A stretch of 64,000 nt of DNA from UBA7374 sp965660635 (GTDB lineage: Bacteria; Verrucomicrobiota; Verrucomicrobiia; Opitutales; Coraliomargaritaceae), in NCBI GenBank assembly GCA_965660635.1, contig CBFIAS010000001.1, forward strand, positions 62,001 through 126,000. Direction: 5' to 3'. The translations under genes were made by a program, and so were the position numbers. Below, piece by piece: positions 18,046-25,935 of this stretch; the stretch's first letter is position 1; every line of letters starts with the position of its first letter. A model generated the notes under the pieces. The model was not told where the DNA came from. It was given only the letters and a program-made list of their open reading frames with translations, and did no database searches.

Positions 18046-18969
18046 TTAAAAGAGCGCTTCGGCACCAATCAACCCGGCATTATCCGGACAGTGCGCCCGG
18101 ACGAGTTCCACTTGCCCTGCTTCGGCCCACGCCAAGTCAGACACGGTTTTACGAAAACTCGCCAGCACTAAGTCCGGCGCGTTCATGATCCCCCCGCCAA
18201 CGACAATTCGCTCGGGATCGTAGGAGTGGATGAACGACACCAACGCCTCGCCCCAATAACGAAGCATGTGCGTCAGCACGCCTTTGGCACAGGCATCACC
18301 TGCATCCGCATGTTCCATCACTTCGCGAAACCCGATGCCCTCGATACCATTCAAAGAACTGTCCACATAAGCGTCATGTTCTCGAACCAAAATAGGCAAG
18401 ACCCACCCCGAGGCTTCACTCTCGAGGCAACCGACAGCACCGCAAGTGCACTTTCGACCGCCGGAGTTCACCAGAATGTGACCACCCAATATACCAGCGC
18501 TGAAGTGCGGCCCCGTCAGTAACTTGCCATCCAGCATCACTGCGGTGCCAACCCCCGTCCCGAAGGTAACCATCATCAAATTGTCGACACCGCGACCGGC
18601 ACCATAGCGCCACTCTCCGAGTAAAGCGCCGCGCGCATCGTTGTCCATGCGTAGCTCCAAGTCAGCGCGTTCACGCGCCCACTTTCGAAAATCAAATCCG
18701 ATCGCGTCGTCATATTTGCCATTAGTCGACAGCACCCGCATCGCACGATTATCGACGAGTCCGGTGCTCAACACCCCCAGACCGCCGCAGTCCGCCAGCG
18801 TGAACCCCTGCTCGTCACACAACCCGCGCAAAGCCCCGAGCACCTCATCCAAATGCCCCTCCAGCGAACCTTGTGCATCTGCGGGGCAGCTCGCCGCACA
18901 GACAACCGAGCCGCGATCGACAAGTCCGAACTTAGTGCGGGTTCCCCCGAGGTCAATTGTAGCAATCAT
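18046..18969 (-). CDS. ROK-family sugar kinase
   Basis: A 307-residue ROK protein without the N-terminal helix-turn-helix of ROK repressors, so it is a kinase. ATIDLGGTRTKFGLVD is the phosphate-binding motif, LRMDNDARGALLGEWRYG contains the catalytic aspartate, and GGHILVNSGGRKCTCGAVGCLE holds the ROK zinc site (one His, three Cys). It should phosphorylate glucose, mannose, fructose or an N-acetylhexosamine with ATP in the cytoplasm. It follows the phosphomannose-isomerase-like gene with one base between and the GH92 gene before it, so mannose or fructose is the best guess. It is the last gene of the operon that starts at 23428. Confidence 0.92.
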   Translation of the reverse strand: MIATIDLGGTRTKFGLVDRGSVVCAASCPADAQGSLEGHLDEVLGALRGLCDEQGFTLADCGGLGVLSTGLVDNRAMRVLSTNGKYDDAIGFDFRKWARERADLELRMDNDARGALLGEWRYGAGRGVDNLMMVTFGTGVGTAVMLDGKLLTGPHFSAGILGGHILVNSGGRKCTCGAVGCLESEASGWVLPILVREHDAYVDSSLNGIEGIGFREVMEHADAGDACAKGVLTHMLRYWGEALVSFIHSYDPERIVVGGGIMNAPDLVLASFRKTVSDLAWAEAGQVELVRAHCPDNAGLIGAEALF

Positions 18970-18970
18970 A

Positions 18971-20725
18971 CTAAGTTCTTACGTATGCTTTAAGTGTCGC
19001 ACACTCCTGGCCTGCCGACTCGCCATACGGCCGAATCGTGTAAGCGCCGACCGCGGCCGGCACGATAAAGGTTTCAGCATAGTGAATCACGAAAGGCTCA
19101 AAGGCACCATTCGGGCTTTCGACAATCGCTTCGCGCCCTTCGACCAAATTGATCACATTCACCCCGCCTTCGGTGTTATGCGGCACCGTATCCGTAAACC
19201 AATGACGTCGTGTTTCGATAAACTCCCGCTCGTGTAGGCCAGTGCGTTCTTCACGCCAGCCCTCACCACTGCCGAGGGCTTGAATATTATTATGCAGATG
19301 CTCGCGCACATAATGCTCGTCGCGCTCCCAAGCGATATTTTTGACGCCACGCTCCACATTGATCGGGCGCGGTAGCCCATCGAGCCCAAGGCGTCCCCAA
19401 TCCCACATTTTGAACGTAAAGATGTATGGCGTCGCTGAGATTTCGAGCACCATGCCGCCATCGCCGCCACAGTGCACCGTGCCCGCAGGAATCAAAAAAT
19501 GGTCATGCTTCTTCGCGGGAAGGCAATTGACGTAAGTAGCATCGGCAAAGTCCTTCTCACCGCGCTGGGCAGCACGCAGGTCCTCCACCATGGCCTCACG
19601 ATCAATGCCAGCCTTGGTGCCCAGATACATTGTAGCATCTTCAGTCGCATCCAGATAGTAGTAGGATTCGTCCTGCGTGTAATGCATCCCGAAATGCTGC
19701 TGAATGTATTCAGTGAGTGGATGCACTTGGAAGGAGAGGTTGCCGCCCTCAATGGTATCGAGAAAGTCGAAGCGGATCGGAAATTCATCTCCAAAACGTG
19801 CATGCACTTTGTCCCCAAGCAGCGCCTGTGGCTCCTGAAAGACCACATCAATCGAGGGCAACTCCATCAGCGTCTCGCCAAACTTTAGGAGTAGCGAGTT
19901 CTCCTCCGGCACACAGTCGAAGCCCCATCCGTAATTCTTGGCACTGCGATCCATGTCACAGGCCTCTTTGATCCACTGCCCGCCCCATGGCGCAGGGTCG
20001 AAAAACGGCACTACGCGAAACGGACGATGTGCAGCTTCTTTAAGGCCGACACGCACTGCTTCGCCCTCCGCCATGCATGGCTCATTTTGCAGGTTGGTAT
20101 CGAGCACGAAATCCCAGCGGCCCATCAACTCACGCTTCAAGCGGTCGCACACACGCCAGTCAGTAAAATAGGCGCGCTTGTATTGCAGACTCCATTTCAA
20201 GTCGTGGTTCGACACACCAAGGTTGGAAATCTCATCACGACGCATGCGCAACTGCGCCTCCCAGCGAGCCAAGTCGGCATACACCAGAATGTCACCTGGA
20301 TGGATCAAGCTGGCACCATTACCAATCACAATCACTAGGCCATCTTGAACCTGCTCAATTTCGGAGGCCAGTTTGGCTACCTGATCCGCATCTATGAAGT
20401 CCTCCATACGGAGAGGGTTCATGATACCAAAGACCGGATCATCACCACCGTTGAAAGTGGCGACCTTCGCGTCGAGCACCTCCGGCGCAAGAAAGGCATC
20501 CGAACTACAGACTACGCGAGCCGGGCTAAGAACCTTTAAGGCCTCGGCTATCTCTGCCTCATTGACACCCGTGTAGCATTCGATCGTCACCACCGTGCGC
20601 TTCGTGCTACGCGCAGCAACTGCCTCGCTTAACCGATTCGTTACAGCCTGCCAGCCAGTCACACACGCTCCGGCACCATTCGGCACCGCAACGTAGGGTT
20701 GTTTATCGTAATTTGATTGCATCAT
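18971..20725 (-). CDS. Class I phosphomannose-isomerase-like protein with N-terminal kinase-like domain
   Basis: A 584-residue, two-domain protein. Residues about 1 to 235 resemble a P-loop nucleoside-kinase domain, but the expected GxGKS/T is not there (VVTIECYTGVNEAE instead), so it is probably inactive as a kinase. The C-terminal part is a cupin of the class I mannose-6-phosphate isomerase type, with SFQVHP, DESYYYLDA and IPAGTVHCGG providing the zinc ligands. It should interconvert mannose-6-phosphate and fructose-6-phosphate or a related sugar. The gene lies between GH92 alpha-mannosidase and the ROK kinase, with gaps of about 13 and 1 base, which supports mannose metabolism. Start ATG 20725 is chosen over an in-frame TTG at 20731. 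Confidence 0.82.
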   Translation of the reverse strand: MMQSNYDKQPYVAVPNGAGACVTGWQAVTNRLSEAVAARSTKRTVVTIECYTGVNEAEIAEALKVLSPARVVCSSDAFLAPEVLDAKVATFNGGDDPVFGIMNPLRMEDFIDADQVAKLASEIEQVQDGLVIVIGNGASLIHPGDILVYADLARWEAQLRMRRDEISNLGVSNHDLKWSLQYKRAYFTDWRVCDRLKRELMGRWDFVLDTNLQNEPCMAEGEAVRVGLKEAAHRPFRVVPFFDPAPWGGQWIKEACDMDRSAKNYGWGFDCVPEENSLLLKFGETLMELPSIDVVFQEPQALLGDKVHARFGDEFPIRFDFLDTIEGGNLSFQVHPLTEYIQQHFGMHYTQDESYYYLDATEDATMYLGTKAGIDREAMVEDLRAAQRGEKDFADATYVNCLPAKKHDHFLIPAGTVHCGGDGGMVLEISATPYIFTFKMWDWGRLGLDGLPRPINVERGVKNIAWERDEHYVREHLHNNIQALGSGEGWREERTGLHEREFIETRRHWFTDTVPHNTEGGVNVINLVEGREAIVESPNGAFEPFVIHYAETFIVPAAVGAYTIRPYGESAGQECATLKAYVRT

Positions 20726-20744
20726 CTTCAAGTCTCTCGGCGCA

Positions 20745-23285
20745 CTATAATTCGTCCGTGTTCAAGGAACCGTTTCGGTTTTTATCCAGCCCCTCATACT
20801 GCTTGCCATACATCGTCTTGAATTCGTTCAGCGACGCCTTTCCATCCTGATTCGCATCCATACTCTTGAATACTTCTGCCGATCCTAACTCGGTCACGTT
20901 CAACATGCCGTCGCCGTCCTCGTCCTGATTGTGAAACGCCTTAACCCAGAACCCGATAAACTCAGCGCGGGACACTTGCTCATCCCCATTGACATCCATC
21001 GCCCGGAACATCCGCGAGGCTTCTTTTGCGGGAGCGACCTCCGCGGTCTCCACGACCTTGTATTGACGCCAGAGCGCGTCCTTCGTCGCACCACCTTGCT
21101 TGACCGGAGGCAAGCCTTGTCCCCAATTCTTGTTCGGTTCAGAACCGAGCCACAGCTCCAGTAAGCCGCCGGCGGCAAGCTCTCTCTGATAGATCCAGCA
21201 ATTGTCCAAGCGCTTGCCGTTTAACTTTGCCTTTTGAATATAGCAGTTCTCCGGTGAGTTATTATAGGCCTTAATCTTGAACGTCTTACCTGAGTAGTAG
21301 TTCGGATCGAGTTGGATCGTGATTTCGTCAAATTCCGGTGCAGTGAGTTCGTAGATCGGATCCGCAGCGCAGGCGCCTCGTTCCGAGAACAAACCGATCT
21401 TCATCAGCGCGCTCAATGCCCCCATCTGCCCCTGATCTTCTTCGCCAGTATAGCCATCATGCGGCGTCGTTCCGCCAAAGGAAATCTGGCTAACTTTGCG
21501 CGTCCAATACTGCGAAAGCCACGGTTTGCCCGCATGATTGAACAGGTGCGCCATCCCGCATGAGGGTTGGTTCCCGTAATCAAACAGACCACGATGGCCG
21601 CGCCCGAACTTGTGCGGCATTTCCGTTTCAAACGCATGGGTGAGCATATTGGTAAAGGTGTCTGCACCGCCCATTAGATCCACCAATCCCGGAACATCGT
21701 GTGGCACATACCACGTATAGGTCCATGCATTCCCCTCGACAAAACCATACCACTTTACCGGATCGAATTTCTCATACCACGAACCGTCGCGTCGCTTCGG
21801 ACGCATGAAACCACTGGATGCATCCCACTGATTTCTGTAGTTCTGCGAACGATCAATAAAGGTGACGTAATTCTCTTGGTCGCCGATTTTCTTAGCGAGC
21901 TGCGCCGCGCACCAATCATTGAACGCCCATTCGAGCGTCAGCCCGCCGGTCATGTCGAACTCATCCTTAAAGTCCCACATCGGGCACCAGCCGTTATCAA
22001 TGTAAAATTGAAGATCCCCCCACTTACGATCCATCCCGCCACCGGGCATGTGATTGCGACGGATCACCTCCATCACTTCTTCGGACGACCAATCATCCAG
22101 CAGTCCCAGATTGTGCGCCGAAACGATCAGCGGCGTAGCAGGATTACCCGTCATGATGAATGAATACCCACCACCGTTGGGGCCGCGCGGCAACACCCCG
22201 CCCCACTTATCAATTTCCAGAAAGGAGTTGGCAAAATCTTCCAACACGTGCGGCCAGCCCAGTCCCCACAGCAAATTCAAATTGAAGTTGGTCAGCCAGA
22301 AGGAGTCGGCATTGTAACAGTTGTATTTGGCCCTGCCGTTTTCATCCATCGGCAGTTGTCGAATCTTCAGCTCCTTCGTGTTACCGCCCGTACCATTGGT
22401 ATAGTCGGGGATCGCGCCGTTCACGTCGTTCAGCTTGTGCCGCCCCATCAACGCGTGCCACAAATCGGTATAAAACTTGGTGCGCAGTTCAGGCGTGCCA
22501 CCTTGCACATCGATACGTCCGAAATAGTCATTCCACACATCACGGGATTCTTGTGCCACCTCATCGAAGCTTCGACCGTCCGCTTCGGTTTCGAGGTTCA
22601 AACGCGCGTTGTCGATACTGGTAAACGACACCGCTACCTTCATGTTGATCACCTCGCCCGCATCCACATGATCAAACCGCACCACACCGGACTGATCTTC
22701 AAACCCATTCGACCATGTATCGAACTTCGAGATGGCCTTGTCCAATTCCACGACAAAGAAGGTTCGAACCTTCGGCGGACCGCCCCATTTTCCATCGATA
22801 CGGTCGTAATAGCCTTCCAACTGCTTGTCGCCAACAGCCGTCACGTGACCGTTGATCATTTTTGCCGAGCCACTCTTGCCACCTAAACTGACAATGATAT
22901 CTGCCCGACCAGTATTCGCATAGGTATAGCGATGGTAGCCGACTCGCTCAGTGGAAGTAATCTCCACATCCATCGCATACTTGTCCAAAGTCACCTTATG
23001 ATAACCTGGCCGCACCACTTCGGTATCGCGACTGAACGGCGATTTCCAACCCTCCTTGTTCAATTCATAATCCTCGCCGGTGGTCGGCATCATATCTAGG
23101 CCCACCGTCATCCAGCCGTGTAGATGACAAAAGCCGAGCACGTCATTGAAGCGATAATTATAGCCCCCGCCTCCTTGCCCCTCGTTGCTGGTATCTGGAA
23201 ACACATTGACCATCCCAAAGGGGCGCTTGCCTGTGCCAAAGAAAAACCAGCGCCCGCGCGCCGACATAATATACGGATCGACCAT
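20745..23285 (-). CDS. GH92 alpha-mannosidase with C-terminal EF-hands (frameshifted N-terminus)
   Basis: This frame of 846 residues is a GH92 exo-alpha-mannosidase, a calcium-dependent inverting enzyme family. Typical segments are RPFGMVNVFPDTS, FCHLHGWMT, YNADSFWLTNFNLNLLWGL, and GYTGEEDQGQMGALSAL, which has the conserved acid residues. About the last 90 residues hold four EF-hand-like loops (DVNGDEQVSRAEF, DEDGDGMLNVTEL, DANQDGKASLNEF, DKNRNGSLNTDEL), an unusual addition. The frame starts at MVDPYI, inside the conserved YVDPYI opening of the family, without a signal peptide; that peptide is found in another frame just upstream (23286-23428). An 11-bp duplication explains the break. If the shift is real in the cell, the product would stay cytoplasmic or not be made. 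It heads the GH92-isomerase-ROK operon under site D. Confidence 0.88.
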   Translation of the reverse strand: MVDPYIMSARGRWFFFGTGKRPFGMVNVFPDTSNEGQGGGGYNYRFNDVLGFCHLHGWMTVGLDMMPTTGEDYELNKEGWKSPFSRDTEVVRPGYHKVTLDKYAMDVEITSTERVGYHRYTYANTGRADIIVSLGGKSGSAKMINGHVTAVGDKQLEGYYDRIDGKWGGPPKVRTFFVVELDKAISKFDTWSNGFEDQSGVVRFDHVDAGEVINMKVAVSFTSIDNARLNLETEADGRSFDEVAQESRDVWNDYFGRIDVQGGTPELRTKFYTDLWHALMGRHKLNDVNGAIPDYTNGTGGNTKELKIRQLPMDENGRAKYNCYNADSFWLTNFNLNLLWGLGWPHVLEDFANSFLEIDKWGGVLPRGPNGGGYSFIMTGNPATPLIVSAHNLGLLDDWSSEEVMEVIRRNHMPGGGMDRKWGDLQFYIDNGWCPMWDFKDEFDMTGGLTLEWAFNDWCAAQLAKKIGDQENYVTFIDRSQNYRNQWDASSGFMRPKRRDGSWYEKFDPVKWYGFVEGNAWTYTWYVPHDVPGLVDLMGGADTFTNMLTHAFETEMPHKFGRGHRGLFDYGNQPSCGMAHLFNHAGKPWLSQYWTRKVSQISFGGTTPHDGYTGEEDQGQMGALSALMKIGLFSERGACAADPIYELTAPEFDEITIQLDPNYYSGKTFKIKAYNNSPENCYIQKAKLNGKRLDNCWIYQRELAAGGLLELWLGSEPNKNWGQGLPPVKQGGATKDALWRQYKVVETAEVAPAKEASRMFRAMDVNGDEQVSRAEFIGFWVKAFHNQDEDGDGMLNVTELGSAEVFKSMDANQDGKASLNEFKTMYGKQYEGLDKNRNGSLNTDEL

Positions 23286-23428
23286 TTATCGACATAGTCT
23301 ACGGGAGTGATCGAATCATCCGCGCGGTCATGGACTGCGGCAGCCCCGGCAGGTAATACTGGCAACGACGCCAAGAAAAGGCAGCCAACATGGACTGCTT
23401 TCAAACGAGTTTTGTGAAATGGTATCAT
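23286..23428 (-). pseudogene. Detached signal peptide and first residues of the GH92 enzyme
   Basis: In a different frame from the rest, this segment reads MIPFHKTRLKAVHVGCLFLA, LPVLPAGAAA, and then DDSITPVDYVD. The last residues match the usual opening of GH92 enzymes (VDYVDPYIG). Reading on leads out of frame. ATCGAC occurs at 23277-23282 and again at 23288-23293; removing one 11-bp unit joins DYVD to PYIMSARGRWFF in frame. The original gene was therefore 20745-23428. Confidence 0.8.
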
Positions 23429-23495
23429 AGCTTTTTAAAGGACCTTCACTCATCTTCTTGTATGGATGTGTGAATAGTAGGTGCGAGAATGGTAA

Positions 23496-23543
23496 ATTAT
23501 AACAAACGGTGCCCACCACGCACATACGTAATTGCGTATACTT
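23496..23543 (-). promoter_or_regulatory. Operator/promoter site D, upstream of the GH92 operon
   Basis: The operator core ATACGTAATTGCGTAT (23524-23539) is followed on the minus strand, after exactly 20 bp from the block 23522-23543, by a perfect TATAAT (complement of 23496-23501). It is the copy that best shows the promoter geometry, since no good -35 box exists at the normal distance: activation by a bound regulator would be needed. Confidence 0.75.
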
Positions 23544-23682
23544 TATTAGCAATTGCGACACGCCAGAAAACCTATGAGTGTAAAATAAAGACGTCCGTGC
23601 ACAGCGTTGAACCTCCCCGTCCCCACTGATTAGTGGCAAAGCAGATAAGTCCAGGAATGCCTCTCCTCTGTAGTGATAAACA

Positions 23683-24141
23683 ATGTCAACCAGAGGAATT
23701 TACGGGTTTCGTGTAAACGGAACAGACAAGCTCGCTTACTGCCACGCAGACAGTTACCCCGATATGCTCGGTGCAACCGTGCTCAATCAATTGAGCGAAG
23801 TCGATGACTGGCCGGCAGTGAAGAGCCTGGCAGAAAGTATAGTGCCGATCCACGAAACTCGGAAGCTCGGGCAAAACGATGAAATCTTTCAGGCAGAACT
23901 ACGACGACACTATCCGGATCTCAAATATGACGGCAATCCGAAGGATTTCTACGACTTGCTGTCGCCGTTACAGGGAAGCTTAGAGCCTTACCTATCTGGT
24001 CGCCTCTCTTTCATGCCTACTGCCAACGAGTTCATCAAAGATAGTTTATCTATCTTATTTTCTAAATTCATAGTTCTCACCTGGAGTATCATTGTGCCGC
24101 AAAAAGATGCGATACGGTCGCCGCATTGCGTTCTTCTCTGA
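23683..24141 (+). CDS. Hypothetical protein, probably truncated at its 3' end
   Basis: A 152-residue frame starting MSTRGIYGFRVNGTDKLAYCH. The opening resembles uncharacterised proteins that begin with M-x-TRG-x-YGF and keep a DSYP motif, but I cannot give a function. The sequence looks protein-like up to about residue 120 (FIKDSLSILFSK) and then changes into a different composition where it overlaps the end of a minus-strand ORF (24055-24411). I therefore think that a rearrangement removed the true C-terminus. There is no signal peptide. The neighbours are fragments, and the region to 24.9 kb looks like a graveyard of broken genes. Confidence 0.5.
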   Translation: MSTRGIYGFRVNGTDKLAYCHADSYPDMLGATVLNQLSEVDDWPAVKSLAESIVPIHETRKLGQNDEIFQAELRRHYPDLKYDGNPKDFYDLLSPLQGSLEPYLSGRLSFMPTANEFIKDSLSILFSKFIVLTWSIIVPQKDAIRSPHCVLL

Positions 24142-24411
24142 TTGGTCACGCTCATAGATCAACGGCGGCATCTGCTCTCCTTGGCCGACTGAATGGCTCA
24201 ATACTCTGACGGCCATCAGTGTGCGAAGCCCACTTCGTTTGCAGAGCCTCATCAACCGTGAAAGGCTCAATGGGTAATGGTAGCAATCCCTCGTCTCATA
24301 CAGCTCCTTATAGTAGTGCCTGACTTTGCTTAGCACGAGGTCCAGTAGTCGCTGTTGCCACAAGTCAAAGGACTCGATCAATCCAGTTCCTAACCACCGG
24401 CGTTGCTTCAT
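24055..24411 (-). CDS. Unrecognised ORF in decayed region
   Basis: A frame of 118 residues (MKQRRWLGTGLIESFDLW..., ...RRPYRIFLRHNDTPGENYEF). It is rich in Arg and Leu and has no domain that I recognise. Its ATG overlaps the TGA of an upstream fragment (ATGA), a pattern of once-coupled genes, which argues that it is a real gene or a piece of one. It converges on, and overlaps, the 3' end of the ORF at 23683. Confidence 0.3.
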   Translation of the reverse strand: MKQRRWLGTGLIESFDLWQQRLLDLVLSKVRHYYKELYETRDCYHYPLSLSRLMRLCKRSGLRTLMAVRVLSHSVGQGEQMPPLIYERDQSEKNAMRRPYRIFLRHNDTPGENYEFRK

Positions 24412-24581
24412 TGCTGCAACGCCTCATCCTTGATTGCTCCAATACGAACGGGCACTTCTGCAAAACTGACATGCGCTGGAGGGAGCCGTCCTTTGATCTT
24501 CACGATCCCCTCCCCGATCTGTAATCGGTCGAGAAAAACATCCTGAACGCGCAGACGAAGAACGTTGATGACAATCTCTAT
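24408..24581 (-). pseudogene. C-terminal fragment of an unknown protein
   Basis: The frame reads ...VINVLRLRVQDVFLDRLQIG, then GEGIVKIKGRLPPAHVSFAE and VPVRIGAIKDEALQQ, and stops at a TGA that overlaps the next ATG. It has no start codon and is closed by a stop just upstream, so only about 57 residues remain. Protein-like in composition; family unknown. Bases 24582-24941 hold nothing that I can support. Confidence 0.35.
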
Positions 24582-24941
24582 TTATCTCGGGATTCTGAGC
24601 AGCTTCATCACAGTAATTGAGCTTTTGGCTTCTACTATTTAAGCTTCTAAGAATAACAGCATCGCACCCCAAGCACTTCAGCAGAAGATGTGGACATCCA
24701 ACGCCAGTAAGGGAACAGCGAAACATAGGTTCGCTCCACCATCCCCTCTGCTCTCCTGCGAAAATTCGTTCGGGATTAGTGGCCGAGAAAACGGAGATTT
24801 TTGGAGAACATCCAGAGAGAATTCGTCAGAAGACTCAAATCAGAGAGAATCTAATCCCTAATGAGCTCGAACAATACCGACCCTCAGGACTCGCAAACTC
24901 CTTACAGCAAAGGACTTTAACGGCAGTTGCAATCAAGGCAT

Positions 24942-24974
24942 AAAAAAGCTGCGAACCTTTGGGAAGTTCGCAGC
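24942..24974 (-). terminator. Rho-independent terminator of tRNA-Pro
   Basis: GCTGCGAAC (24948-24956) and GTTCGCAGC (24966-24974) form a perfect 9-bp stem with a 9-base loop. On the minus strand the stem is followed by six T (complement of 24942-24947). It begins 10 bases after the tRNA CCA end. Confidence 0.9.
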
Positions 24975-24984
24975 ATATTCTTTT

Positions 24985-25061
<77 letters not shown>

Positions 25062-25245
25062 CAAATGATGAATATTACGATGGGCCTAAGCCTACGATTG
25101 TCAATTGCAGGCCCTTGGCGGTTTTCTCTGTCCTGCCTCAAAGCGTCTCCGGATAGATCGCTTCTCTAGCCGCTGCCGACGTCTCCGATGGAAGCGAACA
25201 ATCCCGGATTGACTCCCCGACTCAATAGTCATCATTATGTATTTT

Positions 25246-25500
25246 ATGCGAACTACAATAAACATCAACGATGTCTTGCTCGAGCGATTGCGCGAGCGCT
25301 CCCGGCGAAGCAGACGTCCGCTGACCGCCGTTCTGGATGAGACCCTCCGGCGCGGACTGGCCGCCGATCCGGCCCCCGCCAGTCCAGTGCACATCCCGAC
25401 CTTCAGAGTCGGCATCAAACCGGCTTTCCGGGGGATCAGCATGAATCAACTCTACGATCAATTGGAATCCGAGGAAACCCTGAAGATTGCTGAAAAATGA
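25246..25500 (+). CDS. VapB-type antitoxin
   Basis: An 84-residue protein starting MRTTININDVLLERLRERSRR, a ribbon-helix-helix opening, with a C-terminal tail (HIPTFRVGIKPAFRGI) of the kind that wraps the partner toxin. ATG 25246 is preferred over 25237 because RTTIxIxD is the normal N-terminus of the family. Its stop overlaps the toxin start by four bases (ATGA). The operon is probably autorepressed. It stands immediately after tRNA-Pro. Confidence 0.83.
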   Translation: MRTTININDVLLERLRERSRRSRRPLTAVLDETLRRGLAADPAPASPVHIPTFRVGIKPAFRGISMNQLYDQLESEETLKIAEK

Positions 25501-25925
25501 TTCTCCCGGACGCCAATCTCCTGATCTACGCCCACGATGAATCCGCGCCGGAACACGAGCAGGCACGTCTCTGGTGGGAGGCCGCCTTGTCTGGCAAGGA
25601 AGAGATCGGCTTGGCCTGGATCGTCGTCCTGGCCTTCACCAGGCTGATGACTCACCCCAACGTTTGCCTCAACCCGGTTTCCGTCGAAGAAGTGCGATCC
25701 GCGGTCGAGTCGTGGATCCACTGCCCCCAAGTGCGCATCCTTCAACTCTCGGACCACTCGCTGGCCGCGTTCTTCGATTTGTTATCCGATGCGGGCACAG
25801 GCGGCAACCTCAGCACCGACGCGTTGATCGCCCTGCACGCCCGTGAGCATTCGGCCACGATCTACAGCAACGACCGGGACTTCGACCGGTTCAAGGGCAT
25901 AAAGTGGATCAATCCGCTGGCCTGA
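25497..25925 (+). CDS. VapC-type PIN-domain toxin
   Basis: A 142-residue PIN ribonuclease. MILPDANLLIYAHDESAPEH holds the first catalytic aspartate (residue 5), the middle contains acidic residues in TGGNLSTDALIALHA, and SNDRDFDRFKGIKWINPL is the typical C-terminal end with the last acidic cluster. Members cut tRNA or rRNA when released from the antitoxin. It overlaps the antitoxin gene by 4 bases and converges on gpmI. A second, similar pair lies at 28606-29279 on the other strand. Confidence 0.88.
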   Translation: MILPDANLLIYAHDESAPEHEQARLWWEAALSGKEEIGLAWIVVLAFTRLMTHPNVCLNPVSVEEVRSAVESWIHCPQVRILQLSDHSLAAFFDLLSDAGTGGNLSTDALIALHAREHSATIYSNDRDFDRFKGIKWINPLA

Positions 25926-25935
25926 AGCGAGGTTG

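Noticed and set aside
20745..23285. GH92 gene as complete with a start at 23285
   Set aside because: The start lies inside the conserved YVDPYI opening and a matching signal peptide is coded directly upstream in another frame.
24617..24943. 108-residue plus-strand ORF before the tRNA terminator
   Set aside because: No recognisable motif, no ribosome binding site, and it lies in a region of gene fragments; it reads into the terminator stem.
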